NCBI GenBank assembly: GCA_017508555.1
Contig: JAFVYP010000226.1
Span: 1 to 42,824, forward strand
Origin: Lentisphaeria bacterium
GTDB taxonomy: Bacteria; Verrucomicrobiota; Lentisphaeria; Victivallales; Victivallaceae
Direction of reading: 5' to 3'
DNA length: 42,824 nt
Part shown: piece by piece, positions 32,822 through 40,881 of the stretch
How the letters are laid out: each line of letters opens with the position of its first letter
Position numbering within the stretch: position 1 is the first letter of the stretch
Notes under the pieces: model-generated
Seen by the model: the letters and a program-made list of their open reading frames with translations, nothing else
What the model was told of the DNA's origin: nothing
Database searches by the model: none
Position numbers and translations under genes: made by a program

Positions 32822-34912
32822 GTGGCAGCTCCCGGCGATATCTCTCAGATCAGAACGGGAACGCTGCGCAGGGATATTGAGATCATTCCCCCCGGGCGTC
32901 ACGGGGCTTATCCCATGATCTTCGATCCCGCCGCGGAGAGCTATTATAAACTGACTGTTCCCGCGTGGAAAATGCTTTCCCGCTACGGCAGGGATTGTAC
33001 GGTTTTGGAAATGTGCCGGCGTCTCCAGCGGGCCGGACTGCCTGCCGAACCGGAAGAGGTCCTTATCCTCAAACAGTTTCTTTTGCAGAACAATCTTCTG
33101 ACGCCCGATGCGGATACTTTTGCGCAGCAGGCAGACAACCGGCGCAATATGAAATCCAAAGGTTTGTGGCTCAAAGTGGCTTCGGCTTATTTGTATTTCA
33201 AACTGCCGCCGATCCATCCTCAGCCCTTCATCGACCGGGTGAAACCCTATATCGGATTTATCGGATCCAAATATTTTTTCCGTCTGCTGCTGATCCCTGC
33301 CGTGATCGGTTATATTCTTGTTTTCCGTCAGCTGCCCGCCGTGACCGCTGCACTGGCGGCCTCTTTCACCTGGGCCGGACTGGTCAAATATTTTTTCGCC
33401 ATCATTTTGCTTAAAATCATCCACGAAGGCGGACATCTGGCAGGCAATATGCGCTTCAACTGCCGGGTGAGAGCCATCGGTATCAGTGTGATCTTCCTTT
33501 ATCCGCGTTTTTTCAGTGATACCACAGACAGCTGGCGTCTGCCCCGCAGGCAGCGTTTGCTGATCGACGCAGGCGGCCTGCTCAGTGAAATGCTCTGCGG
33601 CGGTCTGGCGGCTCTGGCCTGGTGTTATCTGCCGCCGGGCAATCTGCAATCCACCATGTTCTTTATTTTTGCCGTTTCCACAGCCAGTACCATTCTGGTC
33701 AACGGGAATCCTCTGATCCGTTTTGACGGTTACTATATCCTTTGCGATATCCTCGGCGTGGAAAACCTGATGCAGCGCTCGGGAGAGTACATCAAGCAGC
33801 TCAACCGCCATTACCTTTTCGGTCTGGGAGCCAAACCCGAAGAGGAACGGCCGTTTCTCATGTTTGCTTTCGGTATTGCCGCCTTTATTTACCGTTTTCT
33901 GCTCTACACCTCCATTATCCTTGTGATCTACAACAGCATGGTCAAGGTGGTAGGGATCTTTCTGCTTTTCATGGAGGTACTGACCATTTTCATCCTGCCC
34001 CTTTACCATGAGGTGCGTGTGGTGGGGATGCTTTCCAAACGGGCGGGGCGCCGGGCGAATCTCACCTTTGTTTTTGTGCTGCTTGCGGCGGGGGCCTTTG
34101 TGCTGTTTTTTCCTCTTTCCTGGCGCAGCACTCTGCCGGGAGAGATCCGGAGCGCCTCAAGCGTGCTTGCGGCTCTTCCCGAAGCCGGTTATGTGACAGA
34201 GAATATGACCGGTCAGCCTGTTCCTGTCAAAAAGGGCGGTGTTCTGCTGGCTCTTGAGTCTCCGCTTCTGGAAATGGAACTTTTGAGGTGCCGGACAAAG
34301 CTGGAGGAGGAACTGCTTCTTTTTGACCAGCAGCGCGCCTCTGAAAAGACGATGGGCGACAGTATGCTGACGCTCAAGCGGATCCAGACGCTCCGGCGTT
34401 CAGTGGATGAACTTGTCAGCCGCCGGAAACAGCTGACGTTCCGCTCGGGAACCGACGGTGTGTTTGTGCCTGTCTTCAGTCATTTGTCCCGGGGCGCTTT
34501 TCTGCCCCGGGGGATGTTGGCAGGGGTCATCCACGCCGGCAGGATGCGGGTGGATGCTTATGCGCAGGATCACCAGCTCAAACGTCTCCGCCCCGGCATG
34601 AAAGTCCGTATAAAACTCAAGGATACGCTGGCCGATGCTGCCGGAACCATTGAGCGGATCAATCCGGTCCCCGTTACTTTTACCGACTCGCCGCTGCTGA
34701 ATGTTTCAGGCGGCGATATCCCCGTCTTTCCCGTTCCCGGCAAGAAGGGGGAGTTCACGCCGGAACACCCTGTGTTCAGAGTTGAGATCCGTCCCGATGA
34801 GCCGCTGCCCTTCCAGAGCGGCCGGACACTCCGCGTGACCGTTGAAAACCGCGAGGTGCTTCTGGATAAACTTGTTTCTTCAGTCCTCTATTTCTTCAGA
34901 AGCGAGTTTTAA
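32822..34912 (+). CDS. PqqD-M50 peptidase-HlyD fusion membrane protein
   Basis: A 696-residue polytopic protein. Residues about 10-100 resemble a PqqD-like peptide-binding domain (YKLTVPAWKMLSRYG). The M50 site-2-protease-like core carries HEGGH at 201-205 and NPLIRFDGYYILCD (D302-G303), with several membrane helices between about 150 and 440. The C-terminal 250 residues are a periplasmic HlyD-like arm: a half lipoyl segment (VPVKKGGVLLALESPLLEME), a short coiled coil, and a beta-barrel (LKRLRPGMKVRIKL). The start is GTG at 32822, directly behind the hlyD-like stop codon, with GAGGTGG at 32808-32814 inside that gene, so the two are translationally coupled. Known relatives sit beside HlyD adaptors. 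The substrate is probably the giant protein; whether it cleaves or only transports cannot be told. Confidence 0.85.
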   Translation: MAAPGDISQIRTGTLRRDIEIIPPGRHGAYPMIFDPAAESYYKLTVPAWKMLSRYGRDCTVLEMCRRLQRAGLPAEPEEVLILKQFLLQNNLLTPDADTFAQQADNRRNMKSKGLWLKVASAYLYFKLPPIHPQPFIDRVKPYIGFIGSKYFFRLLLIPAVIGYILVFRQLPAVTAALAASFTWAGLVKYFFAIILLKIIHEGGHLAGNMRFNCRVRAIGISVIFLYPRFFSDTTDSWRLPRRQRLLIDAGGLLSEMLCGGLAALAWCYLPPGNLQSTMFFIFAVSTASTILVNGNPLIRFDGYYILCDILGVENLMQRSGEYIKQLNRHYLFGLGAKPEEERPFLMFAFGIAAFIYRFLLYTSIILVIYNSMVKVVGIFLLFMEVLTIFILPLYHEVRVVGMLSKRAGRRANLTFVFVLLAAGAFVLFFPLSWRSTLPGEIRSASSVLAALPEAGYVTENMTGQPVPVKKGGVLLALESPLLEMELLRCRTKLEEELLLFDQQRASEKTMGDSMLTLKRIQTLRRSVDELVSRRKQLTFRSGTDGVFVPVFSHLSRGAFLPRGMLAGVIHAGRMRVDAYAQDHQLKRLRPGMKVRIKLKDTLADAAGTIERINPVPVTFTDSPLLNVSGGDIPVFPVPGKKGEFTPEHPVFRVEIRPDEPLPFQSGRTLRVTVENREVLLDKLVSSVLYFFRSEF

Positions 34913-34969
34913 GTGGAAATTTTAACGGGCAGGGACTATATTATGCTAAATACAACAGGAGGATCAACC

Positions 34970-35563
34970 ATGAGCGAACGTATTGCACACATCACCAGAA
35001 CCACTGCTGAAACTGATATTTCCGTCAAAATCGATCTGGACGGCAAGGGAAAGAGCGCCGTTTCCACCGGGATCCCCTTTATGGATCATATGCTCACCCT
35101 TTTTGCCAAACACGGTTTTTTTGATCTTGAAATCACCGCCCGGGGAGATATCGACGTGGATTGCCATCACACCATGGAGGATCTGGGGATCGTTCTCGGT
35201 GATGCCATTGCCAAAGCTGCCGGAGACAAGGCCGGGATCAAACGCTACGGCAATATGATCCTGCCCATGGATGAGACCCTTGTCCTGGTGGCGCTGGATC
35301 TTTCCGGCAGACCGGGCCTGTATTACGATGTGACGCCCGTGGCGGAGCTTGTTTCCAATTTCGATGCCCGGCTGTTCCACGAATTTTTCCAGTCTCTCTG
35401 CACCCGCTGCGGTATGAATCTGCATATCAAACAGCTGGCTGCCGGAGAAAACCACCATCTCTTTGAAGGCATTTTCAAGGCCTTCGCCAAAGCCCTTGAT
35501 GCGGCCACAAGTTATGATCCCCGGATCACGGGTGTTCTTTCCACCAAAGGTCAATTTGACTGA
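34970..35563 (+). CDS. hisB: Imidazoleglycerol-phosphate dehydratase HisB
   Basis: A 197-residue enzyme of histidine biosynthesis, converting imidazole glycerol phosphate to imidazole acetol phosphate in the cytosol. Both metal-binding signatures are present: DVDCHHTMEDLGIVLG (H66, H67, E70) and GENHHLFEGIFKAFA (H162, H163, E166), and the length is standard for the monofunctional enzyme. The ATG at 34970 follows AGGAGG at 34957-34962 by 7 bases; upstream in-frame codons have no function. No other his gene is in the window, so the pathway is dispersed. Its stop codon lies within the hairpin of a downstream terminator. Confidence 0.97.
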   Translation: MSERIAHITRTTAETDISVKIDLDGKGKSAVSTGIPFMDHMLTLFAKHGFFDLEITARGDIDVDCHHTMEDLGIVLGDAIAKAAGDKAGIKRYGNMILPMDETLVLVALDLSGRPGLYYDVTPVAELVSNFDARLFHEFFQSLCTRCGMNLHIKQLAAGENHHLFEGIFKAFAKALDAATSYDPRITGVLSTKGQFD

Positions 35564-35588
35564 TCTGCCGCCGCAGATCATTTTCTCT
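35561..35588 (+). terminator. Intrinsic terminator after hisB
   Basis: A perfect 8-bp stem, TGATCTGC at 35561-35568 and GCAGATCA at 35573-35580, is followed by TTTTCTCT. It includes the hisB stop codon. The next gene starts 25 bases later without a recognised promoter, so read-through is likely. Confidence 0.6.
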
Positions 35589-35605
35589 ATAAAAAGGTGA
35601 ATGAT

Positions 35606-36580
35606 ATGAAAAAAATCCTCGTTACCGGAGGCGCAGGGTATATCGGCAGCGCTTGTTCTGAATATCTCCTTGATATGGGGTATGACGTCACTGTTTTCGA
35701 TGCGCTTATTACCGGACACAGAGACGCCGTGGATCCCCGCGCCCGCTTTATCGAAGGCAATCTGGCCGACCGTGAACTTATCATGGATGTCTGCCGTCAG
35801 GGCAGCTTTGATGCCATTATGCACTTTGCGGCCTTTTCTCTTGTGGGGGAATCCATGAAAGATCCCGGCAAGTATTTCGGCAACAATCTGGCAAACGGCA
35901 TCAATCTGGCTGATGCGGCCATTGCCGGAAACGTCAAGACTTTTGTGTTTTCCAGTACCGCCGCCACCTTCGGGCAGCCTGAAAAAACGCCGATCTCTGA
36001 AGACGATCAGCAGATCCCCATCAATCCTTACGGGGAATCCAAACTCTGTTTTGAGAAGGTCCTCAAGTGGTACAGCCGCATTTACGGCATGAAATACGCT
36101 GCTCTGCGCTACTTCAATGCCGCCGGTGCCACGGCTCTCCACGGAGAAGATCACCGTCCGGAAAGCCACTTGATCCCCATTATTCTTGAGACGATCCGCG
36201 GCAAACGCGAAAAGCTGATGCTTTTCGGAGACGATTATGATACGCCCGACGGCAGCTGTATCCGTGATTACATCCATATCCTCGATCTGGCCCAGGCCCA
36301 TGAGCTGGCGCTTTCCGCGCCGGAAAGCGGTCATTACAATTTGGGAACGGGCAACGGACTTTCGGTCTTTGAGATCATCAAAGCCGCCGAAGAGGTCACG
36401 GGGAAAAAGGTCAATTTTGAGATTGCGCCCCGCCGTCCGGGAGACCCGGCCCGCCTGATCGCCTGCAGCGATAAAGCCCGCCGGATGCTCAACTGGAAAC
36501 CCCGTTATGAATCGGCTCACGCTATTATTGAATCAGCCTGGAAATGGCAGCTCAAATATCCGGAGGGATATGCCAAATGA
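35606..36580 (+). CDS. galE: UDP-glucose 4-epimerase GalE
   Basis: A 324-residue extended short-chain dehydrogenase that interconverts UDP-glucose and UDP-galactose using bound NAD. The Rossmann motif TGGAGYIGS lies at residues 7-15, SST at 116-118, the catalytic YGESK at 142-146, and the typical ALRYFNAAGA and RDYIHILDLAQAH segments follow. The ATG at 35606 has AGGTG 6 bases upstream; the GTG at 35597 is inside that site. It overlaps the following exonuclease gene by 4 bases (ATGA). It connects galactose released by enzymes such as the GH36-like protein with central metabolism or with glycan synthesis. Confidence 0.93.
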   Translation: MKKILVTGGAGYIGSACSEYLLDMGYDVTVFDALITGHRDAVDPRARFIEGNLADRELIMDVCRQGSFDAIMHFAAFSLVGESMKDPGKYFGNNLANGINLADAAIAGNVKTFVFSSTAATFGQPEKTPISEDDQQIPINPYGESKLCFEKVLKWYSRIYGMKYAALRYFNAAGATALHGEDHRPESHLIPIILETIRGKREKLMLFGDDYDTPDGSCIRDYIHILDLAQAHELALSAPESGHYNLGTGNGLSVFEIIKAAEEVTGKKVNFEIAPRRPGDPARLIACSDKARRMLNWKPRYESAHAIIESAWKWQLKYPEGYAK

Positions 36581-37128
36581 CCTGGTGTGAACTGGGCCCC
36601 TTTACCGTTTTTGACGTTGAGACGACGGGCATGAGTCCCGTTTACGACCGTATTGTGGAAATCGCCGCTCTGCGGATCGACAAGGACGGGCGCAAATCCC
36701 GTTTTTCAGCGCTGGTCAATCCCGGGCGCAGGATCCCGGCGGCGGCAGTCCGGGTGCATCATATTACAGAGCAGATGGTGGCGGATGCGCCCTTTTTCGA
36801 TCGTGTTGGCGCGGATTTTCTCAGCTTTGCCGCCGGAACGACTCTGGTGGCCCACAATGCGAAATTCGATCTGGGTTTCCTGCAGGAAAGCTGTGTCCGC
36901 AGCGGATTGGATATCTGGGAGGGCAAAGTGCTGGATACACTGCGTCTTGTGCGTTCGACCCATCCGGGACTGCCCTCCTACAAATTGCAGGATCTGCGTA
37001 TAACGTTGGATTTGAAATGCGGCAACGGGGTTGCCCACCGGGCCGGAAGCGATGTGGAGTGGACTGCTGTCCTGCTTGAAAAAACATTGACAGCTTTGAT
37101 TGCGGCAAATACGAAAGTAACCTGTTAA
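36577..37128 (+). CDS. DnaQ-like 3'-5' exonuclease (DEDDh)
   Basis: A 183-residue exonuclease of the DNA polymerase III epsilon family. The DEDDh residues are visible: D13 and E15 in VFDVETTG, an Asp in HNAKFDLGFL, and H plus D in HRAGSDVEWT. The translation start overlaps the galE stop codon in ATGA, with GGAGGG 9 bases upstream, so the pair is coupled. There is no C-terminal extension for polymerase alpha-subunit binding, so it may be a free-standing proofreading or RNA/DNA trimming nuclease rather than the replicative epsilon subunit. Confidence 0.85.
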   Translation: MTWCELGPFTVFDVETTGMSPVYDRIVEIAALRIDKDGRKSRFSALVNPGRRIPAAAVRVHHITEQMVADAPFFDRVGADFLSFAAGTTLVAHNAKFDLGFLQESCVRSGLDIWEGKVLDTLRLVRSTHPGLPSYKLQDLRITLDLKCGNGVAHRAGSDVEWTAVLLEKTLTALIAANTKVTC

Positions 37129-37144
37129 AAAGGAGGAAACTGTT

Positions 37145-38365
37145 ATGGCAGTTGCAAGAAAATGGCGTGAACCCGGCAGCAGAACTTTTTCTGCTGTGAT
37201 TGCCGGAGATGTTTGTCCCCGGGACGAAAATTGTGCTTATGTGGCTGAAAATGCAACCCGGATCGTTGAGGGGATCAAACCCTTTTTCAAAGCAGAAGCG
37301 CTGAAGATCCTTCAGTGGGAGTGTGCCGTGACAACGGGCGGGGAACCGATCGTCAAAACCGGTCCCAATCTCCGCTGTCCTGAAAACGTGCTGAATTTTG
37401 CCAGTGCGCTGGATATTGATGTGGCGCTTCTTGCCAACAATCATACGGGCGATTTCGGACCTTCTGAAATCGCGCCCACCATGGAAGCCATCCGGAAGCG
37501 GGGTATCCTGACCGTCGGCGCCGGGGCAAATGCCGCAGAGGCGGCCCGTCCGCTTTTTATTGAGAAAAACGGCGTGCGCCTGGCCATTCTGAACATTTGT
37601 GAAAACGAGTTCGGCTGCGCCCGGAAGAATACCGCCGGAACCAACGGCATGGATGAACTGGCCAATATCCGTCAGATCAAAGAGGCCAAAGAGCAGGCTG
37701 ATGTGGTTCTTGTGACCCTCCACGGCGGACATGAATACGACCCCTATCCCTCTTTGCGCATGGTGGATACTTTCCGCGCCTTTGCCGAAGCGGGGGCCGA
37801 TGCCGTCTGGAACTGTCACACCCACTGTCCCCAGGGCTTTGAGGTGTGGAACGGCGTCCCGATCGTCTATTCTCCCGGCAACTTCTATTTTCCGCCGCGT
37901 CCCACGAGTCTCCCCTCCTGGAGCATCGGTTATCTGACGGAGTTTTTCTTTGATGAAAAAGGGGTTTACGGATATGAACTGGTTCCTTACAGGTTCAGCC
38001 TTGAAGGGATCTTCCCCATCGAACAACCCTATCTCACGCCGGCGGATATTTATCTTCAGGATCTGTGTAAACCTCTTACGGACCGGGATGAACTGCAATC
38101 CCTGTTTGACTCCTGGTGTACCCGTTCCGGTGTCGGCTATATGGGGGTGATCAACTGCGTGAAAAGTGACCCTTATCCGCCGGATTGGAACGATCCGGCA
38201 GAGAAGGCCAAATGGATCTCTGTCCGCAACCTCTTTACCTGCGAGTCCCACCGCTATCTGCTGCGGCAGCTGGGATATCTGATCGAAGAGGGCCGTGTGG
38301 ATGAGGCTGCCGCCGGATTTGACCGCATTGAAAAAATGCAGAAACCGGACTTCATCAAGTGGTAA
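37145..38365 (+). CDS. CapA-family (PGA_cap) putative metallophosphatase-like protein
   Basis: A 406-residue protein with the CapA/PGA_cap layout: an N-terminal GD (residues 21-22), LANNHTGDFG at 96-105, LHGGHEYDPY at 192-201, and NCHTHCPQGFEVWNGVPIVY followed by SPGNF. The family is calcineurin-like and includes poly-gamma-glutamate synthesis proteins, though most members are of unknown role. No signal peptide or membrane anchor is seen here, unlike CapA itself, so a cytosolic function is likely. AGGAGG lies 8 bases before the ATG. It is 16 bases from the exonuclease gene and overlaps tcdA by 7 bases, so it is part of a galE-exonuclease-capA-tcdA run. Confidence 0.8.
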   Translation: MAVARKWREPGSRTFSAVIAGDVCPRDENCAYVAENATRIVEGIKPFFKAEALKILQWECAVTTGGEPIVKTGPNLRCPENVLNFASALDIDVALLANNHTGDFGPSEIAPTMEAIRKRGILTVGAGANAAEAARPLFIEKNGVRLAILNICENEFGCARKNTAGTNGMDELANIRQIKEAKEQADVVLVTLHGGHEYDPYPSLRMVDTFRAFAEAGADAVWNCHTHCPQGFEVWNGVPIVYSPGNFYFPPRPTSLPSWSIGYLTEFFFDEKGVYGYELVPYRFSLEGIFPIEQPYLTPADIYLQDLCKPLTDRDELQSLFDSWCTRSGVGYMGVINCVKSDPYPPDWNDPAEKAKWISVRNLFTCESHRYLLRQLGYLIEEGRVDEAAAGFDRIEKMQKPDFIKW

Positions 38366-39048
38366 ACGATACCCGTACACGTCTTTTGATCGGGGACCGG
38401 GGCGCTGAAAAGCTGGCCGGTTCCCGTATTCTCTGTCTGGGCCTGGGCGGTGTCGGCGGCGCAGCCGCAGAGACTCTTGCCCGCATCGGTGTCGGTCATC
38501 TGACCCTTGCAGACGGCGATGTTTTTTCAGAAAGCAACATCAACCGTCAGCTGGGCGCTCTTGTTTCCACCGTCGGCCGGAGCAAGGCCCTCGTCTGGCA
38601 GGAGCGCTGCCGGGATATCAATCCTCACGGCGACTTTGTTGCCGTTGACCGCTTTATCCGGAGCAGTGAAGATATCGACGCGCTGCTTGACTCCCCTTTT
38701 GATGTGGTCATCGACGCCATCGACGAACTCAAACCCAAGGTGGATTTTCTTGTTTCCTGTAAAGAGCGGGGACTTTTCGTCATCAGTTCCATGGGGGCGG
38801 GCGGGAGGCGGGATATTTCCCGGATCCGGTGTGCGGATATCAGCAAGACCTGCGGCTGTCCGCTGGCCCGGGCTGTCCGCAGTGCTTTGCGGGCGCGGGG
38901 GATCAGCAAAGGGATCCCCGCCGTCTTTACGCCCGAAGAGGCGGCGCCCCGCCTGCCGGGACAGCCTGTGGGCAGTATCAGCTATATTGTAGCCGCTTTC
39001 GGTCTTTATCTGGCTCAGCTGGCCGTTGACCATCTGCTGGAAAACTGA
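38359..39048 (+). CDS. tcdA: tRNA threonylcarbamoyladenosine dehydratase TcdA (E1-like)
   Basis: A 229-residue E1/ThiF-type enzyme that would activate and cyclise the t6A base at tRNA position 37 to ct6A with ATP. It has RTRLLIGDRGAEKL near the start, the nucleotide-binding GLGGVGG at 28-34, LADGDVFSESNINRQL at 50-65, VIDAIDE, and CGCPLARAVRSALRARGISKG, all in the arrangement of TcdA (CsdL/YgdL). The start is GTG at 38359, overlapping the end of the CapA-like gene by 7 bases; no clear Shine-Dalgarno sequence is seen, so coupling is likely. Its end lies 10 bases from the convergent esterase gene. Confidence 0.88.
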   Translation: MVNDTRTRLLIGDRGAEKLAGSRILCLGLGGVGGAAAETLARIGVGHLTLADGDVFSESNINRQLGALVSTVGRSKALVWQERCRDINPHGDFVAVDRFIRSSEDIDALLDSPFDVVIDAIDELKPKVDFLVSCKERGLFVISSMGAGGRRDISRIRCADISKTCGCPLARAVRSALRARGISKGIPAVFTPEEAAPRLPGQPVGSISYIVAAFGLYLAQLAVDHLLEN

Positions 39049-39058
39049 TGCCGGATGG

Positions 39059-40396
39059 TTATTTTTCGGTATAATTGAAAACAGTGATCGAATTGACCAG
39101 TTTTTCCAGACGCTGGATGCCTTTGACGTTTTTTGTCGTCCCGAAATGTCCCGTCCGCGGATTGGTGCTGAGGGTCTTTCTGCATTTGGGATTCAGCGCG
39201 TTGTAAAAGGCGATGACGTTGGAGGGGGGACAGAGCTGATCTGTAAATCCGGTGCAGACGAAGATCTCGCAGGTGATGTACCGTGCCAGATGGATCAAAT
39301 CATAATAGGCGGCCGCCTCTAAAGGTTTGGTATCCCCCTTGAGGACAGCCGGGGCTGTTCTGTGAGGGATGGATTTGATCCGTCCGGATTTGCGGGTATC
39401 GAATTCCGCAAAACAGGGAACGCCGACGAGGGCGATGGTCACATCCTTATCCAGCGCTGCGGCTGCGGCGGCCTGGGCTCCTCCGAGACTTCCGCCGGCG
39501 GCGACAAGGGTCTTATGATCCCATTCGGGACGGGATTTGATGAAATCCAGCGCGCGCATGACTCTCAAATAGACCTCTCCCATGACCCATTTATCTCTGT
39601 CATCAATAAACTTGCGTCCGCCCCGGATGACAGGGGGGATGCTTTTCTTATAAAAACTTTTCGGTTTGCCCACAGGAAAACCGTGCCAGGTGGCATGGAT
39701 ACTCAAAAATCCCTGTTTGGCTTTGTTGACAGCACTCTTTCTGCTGGCATCGACACTGCTCCAGCTGAGAAATTCCACGATCGCAGGCGTACTTCCTTTT
39801 TTGGCATTGGCGGGCACGGCCAGATAGCCCGTAGCGGGGCGGCTGATGCCGCAGGGGATCTCCATGGCATACAATTTGACATTTTTATCTCCGGAAGGGA
39901 GAGGGGTAAGTTTTGCCTTCAGGGGAATTTTATCCAGAGCGGCGCGTTTCTGCTGCCAGAAGCTGTCGAAATCGGCTGGTTTGTCAGCCGTTCCCCGGAT
40001 TTTTCCGGCGTCAAAGATGGCACCGATCTCCGTGATGATGGTGGGGTTGAGGCGGTGTTTCCGGATGCCTTTGCCACTGCGGGGATTTCCGTTTTCATCC
40101 AGAAGCTCGACGCCGAAATAAAGCCATCCGGGATGCGTGAGGGTATGGGAGATGGAAACGGGTTTACCATCGGTCTTGAAATCTTTTTTAAGGATGATTT
40201 TGCCTTCATCTTTCAGAATGACACGAAGGGTATCTCCGGCAAGGGGTTTGCCGTCCTTTTTGATGAGGATTTTGCAGACGGCCTTTTCGCCGCACTTGTA
40301 AAAGCCGTCAGCTTTATTGAGAGATATGTCAGCTTTGAAGGCTCCGGAAAGGGAAAATACCGTCAAAAACAACAGGGCCAAAAAAAGATTTTTCAT
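39059..40396 (-). CDS. Secreted CE7-type acetyl xylan esterase/carbohydrate esterase
   Basis: A 445-residue exported alpha/beta-hydrolase that probably removes acetyl groups from polysaccharide. A signal peptide (MKNLFLALLFLTVFSLSGA) starts at the ATG at 40394-40396; an earlier frame start would put 13 charged residues ahead of it. Residues about 20-115 form a beta-sandwich pre-domain, followed by the AXE1-type domain. The nucleophile S303 is in GGSLGG (301-306), D386 in CTGFTDQLCP, and H417 in RTGHFGT. A consensus-like promoter at 40630-40658 implies a leader of over 200 bases that contains the family B element at 40423-40592. The ribosome site is weak. Confidence 0.88.
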   Translation of the reverse strand: MKNLFLALLFLTVFSLSGAFKADISLNKADGFYKCGEKAVCKILIKKDGKPLAGDTLRVILKDEGKIILKKDFKTDGKPVSISHTLTHPGWLYFGVELLDENGNPRSGKGIRKHRLNPTIITEIGAIFDAGKIRGTADKPADFDSFWQQKRAALDKIPLKAKLTPLPSGDKNVKLYAMEIPCGISRPATGYLAVPANAKKGSTPAIVEFLSWSSVDASRKSAVNKAKQGFLSIHATWHGFPVGKPKSFYKKSIPPVIRGGRKFIDDRDKWVMGEVYLRVMRALDFIKSRPEWDHKTLVAAGGSLGGAQAAAAAALDKDVTIALVGVPCFAEFDTRKSGRIKSIPHRTAPAVLKGDTKPLEAAAYYDLIHLARYITCEIFVCTGFTDQLCPPSNVIAFYNALNPKCRKTLSTNPRTGHFGTTKNVKGIQRLEKLVNSITVFNYTEK

Positions 40397-40422
40397 AGCA
40401 GGACTTTCTTTTTTGATTCGCG

Positions 40423-40592
40423 CTGTTCCCGACAAGGGTCGATGGTATCGCGGGGAGGGGGCCGAACGTCGGCTCCGTTATCTTTCTTTTCGCGGGAAAC
40501 GCGGTTTTTCCCCTCCCCACCCCCCACCCTTTTTCGAGAAAAGCGAAGTATTTTTAGTTTTATATCATTGTATCTACCCGTATCGGGAACAG
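40423..40592. repeat. Family B MITE-like repeat, copy 2 (complete, 170 bp)
   Basis: The left terminus CTGTTCCCGACAAGGGTCGA (40423) and the reverse complement of the right terminus, CTGTTCCCGATACGGGTAGA, match at 16 of 20 positions, so the element has terminal inverted repeats. It shares its interior with the copy at 9848-10042, including GCCGAACGTCGGC at 40461-40473 and AAGTATTTTTAGTTTT near the right end. It is non-coding and would lie within the leader of the esterase transcript. Confidence 0.8.
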
Positions 40593-40629
40593 AGCCTTTT
40601 GATTTGAAACTGTACGGGAAATCAGTTGT

Positions 40630-40658
40630 AAAATAACACCGTTTACAGTTTTTGTCAA
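40630..40658 (-). promoter_or_regulatory. Consensus-like promoter for the esterase
   Basis: On the - strand, TTGACA (40653-40658) and TATTTT (40630-40635) are exactly 17 bases apart. The nearest gene in that direction is the esterase, with its start at 40396, and the family B copy 2 lies between. Confidence 0.5.
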
Positions 40659-40722
40659 GATATGATCGTTTCGAAGCAGGCAATCCCGTAACGCTCTGTT
40701 CCCAATAAAGGCAGATGGCATC

Positions 40723-40774
40723 GGGGGAAGAGGAAAACTTCTTTTCACGTGAAAAGAAGTTTTCCTCTTCCCCC
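40723..40774. other. Perfect 52-nt palindrome
   Basis: Every base from 40723 to 40748 pairs with its mirror base from 40749 to 40774, with CACGTG at the centre and GGGGGAAGAGG/CCTCTTCCCCC at the ends. It would form a 26-bp stem with essentially no loop. It lies past the end of the - strand DUF4434 gene and could help terminate it, though no strong T-run follows. Confidence 0.85.
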
Positions 40775-40821
40775 CCTTTGTCCTCCATAGCCTTGGGCGA
40801 AGGCGGACAAGGGGTAAAGAG

Positions 40822-40839
40822 AAGCCGACATTCCGGCTT
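40822..40839 (-). terminator. Weak terminator-like hairpin after the DUF4434 gene
   Basis: AAGCCG (40822-40827) and CGGCTT (40834-40839) form a 6-bp stem, followed on the - strand by CTCTTTA. It is short and the U-tract is interrupted. Confidence 0.3.
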
Positions 40840-40881
40840 TTGGGCCGTAAGAAAACATCCGGATCCGGTGAAAAATTGTGT

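Larger units (their letters stand above)
40696..40840. repeat. Family B repeat, copy 3 (diverged)
   Basis: The left terminus CTGTTCCCAATAAAGGCAGA is followed by TGGCATCG, as in the other copies. It shares CTTTGTCCTCCATAGCCTTG with copy 1, and the 13-mer hairpin is degenerate (GCCGACATTCCGGC, 40824-40837). No right terminus was found. The interior holds a perfect 52-nt palindrome not present in the other copies. The rest of the 485-base gap 40397-40881 holds copy 2 and the promoter above. Confidence 0.6.

Noticed and set aside
32309-34009. 566-codon - strand frame opposite the HlyD and M50 genes
   Set aside because: The + strand encodes clear HlyD, HEGGH and NPLIRFDGYY motifs; the antisense frame has no such support.
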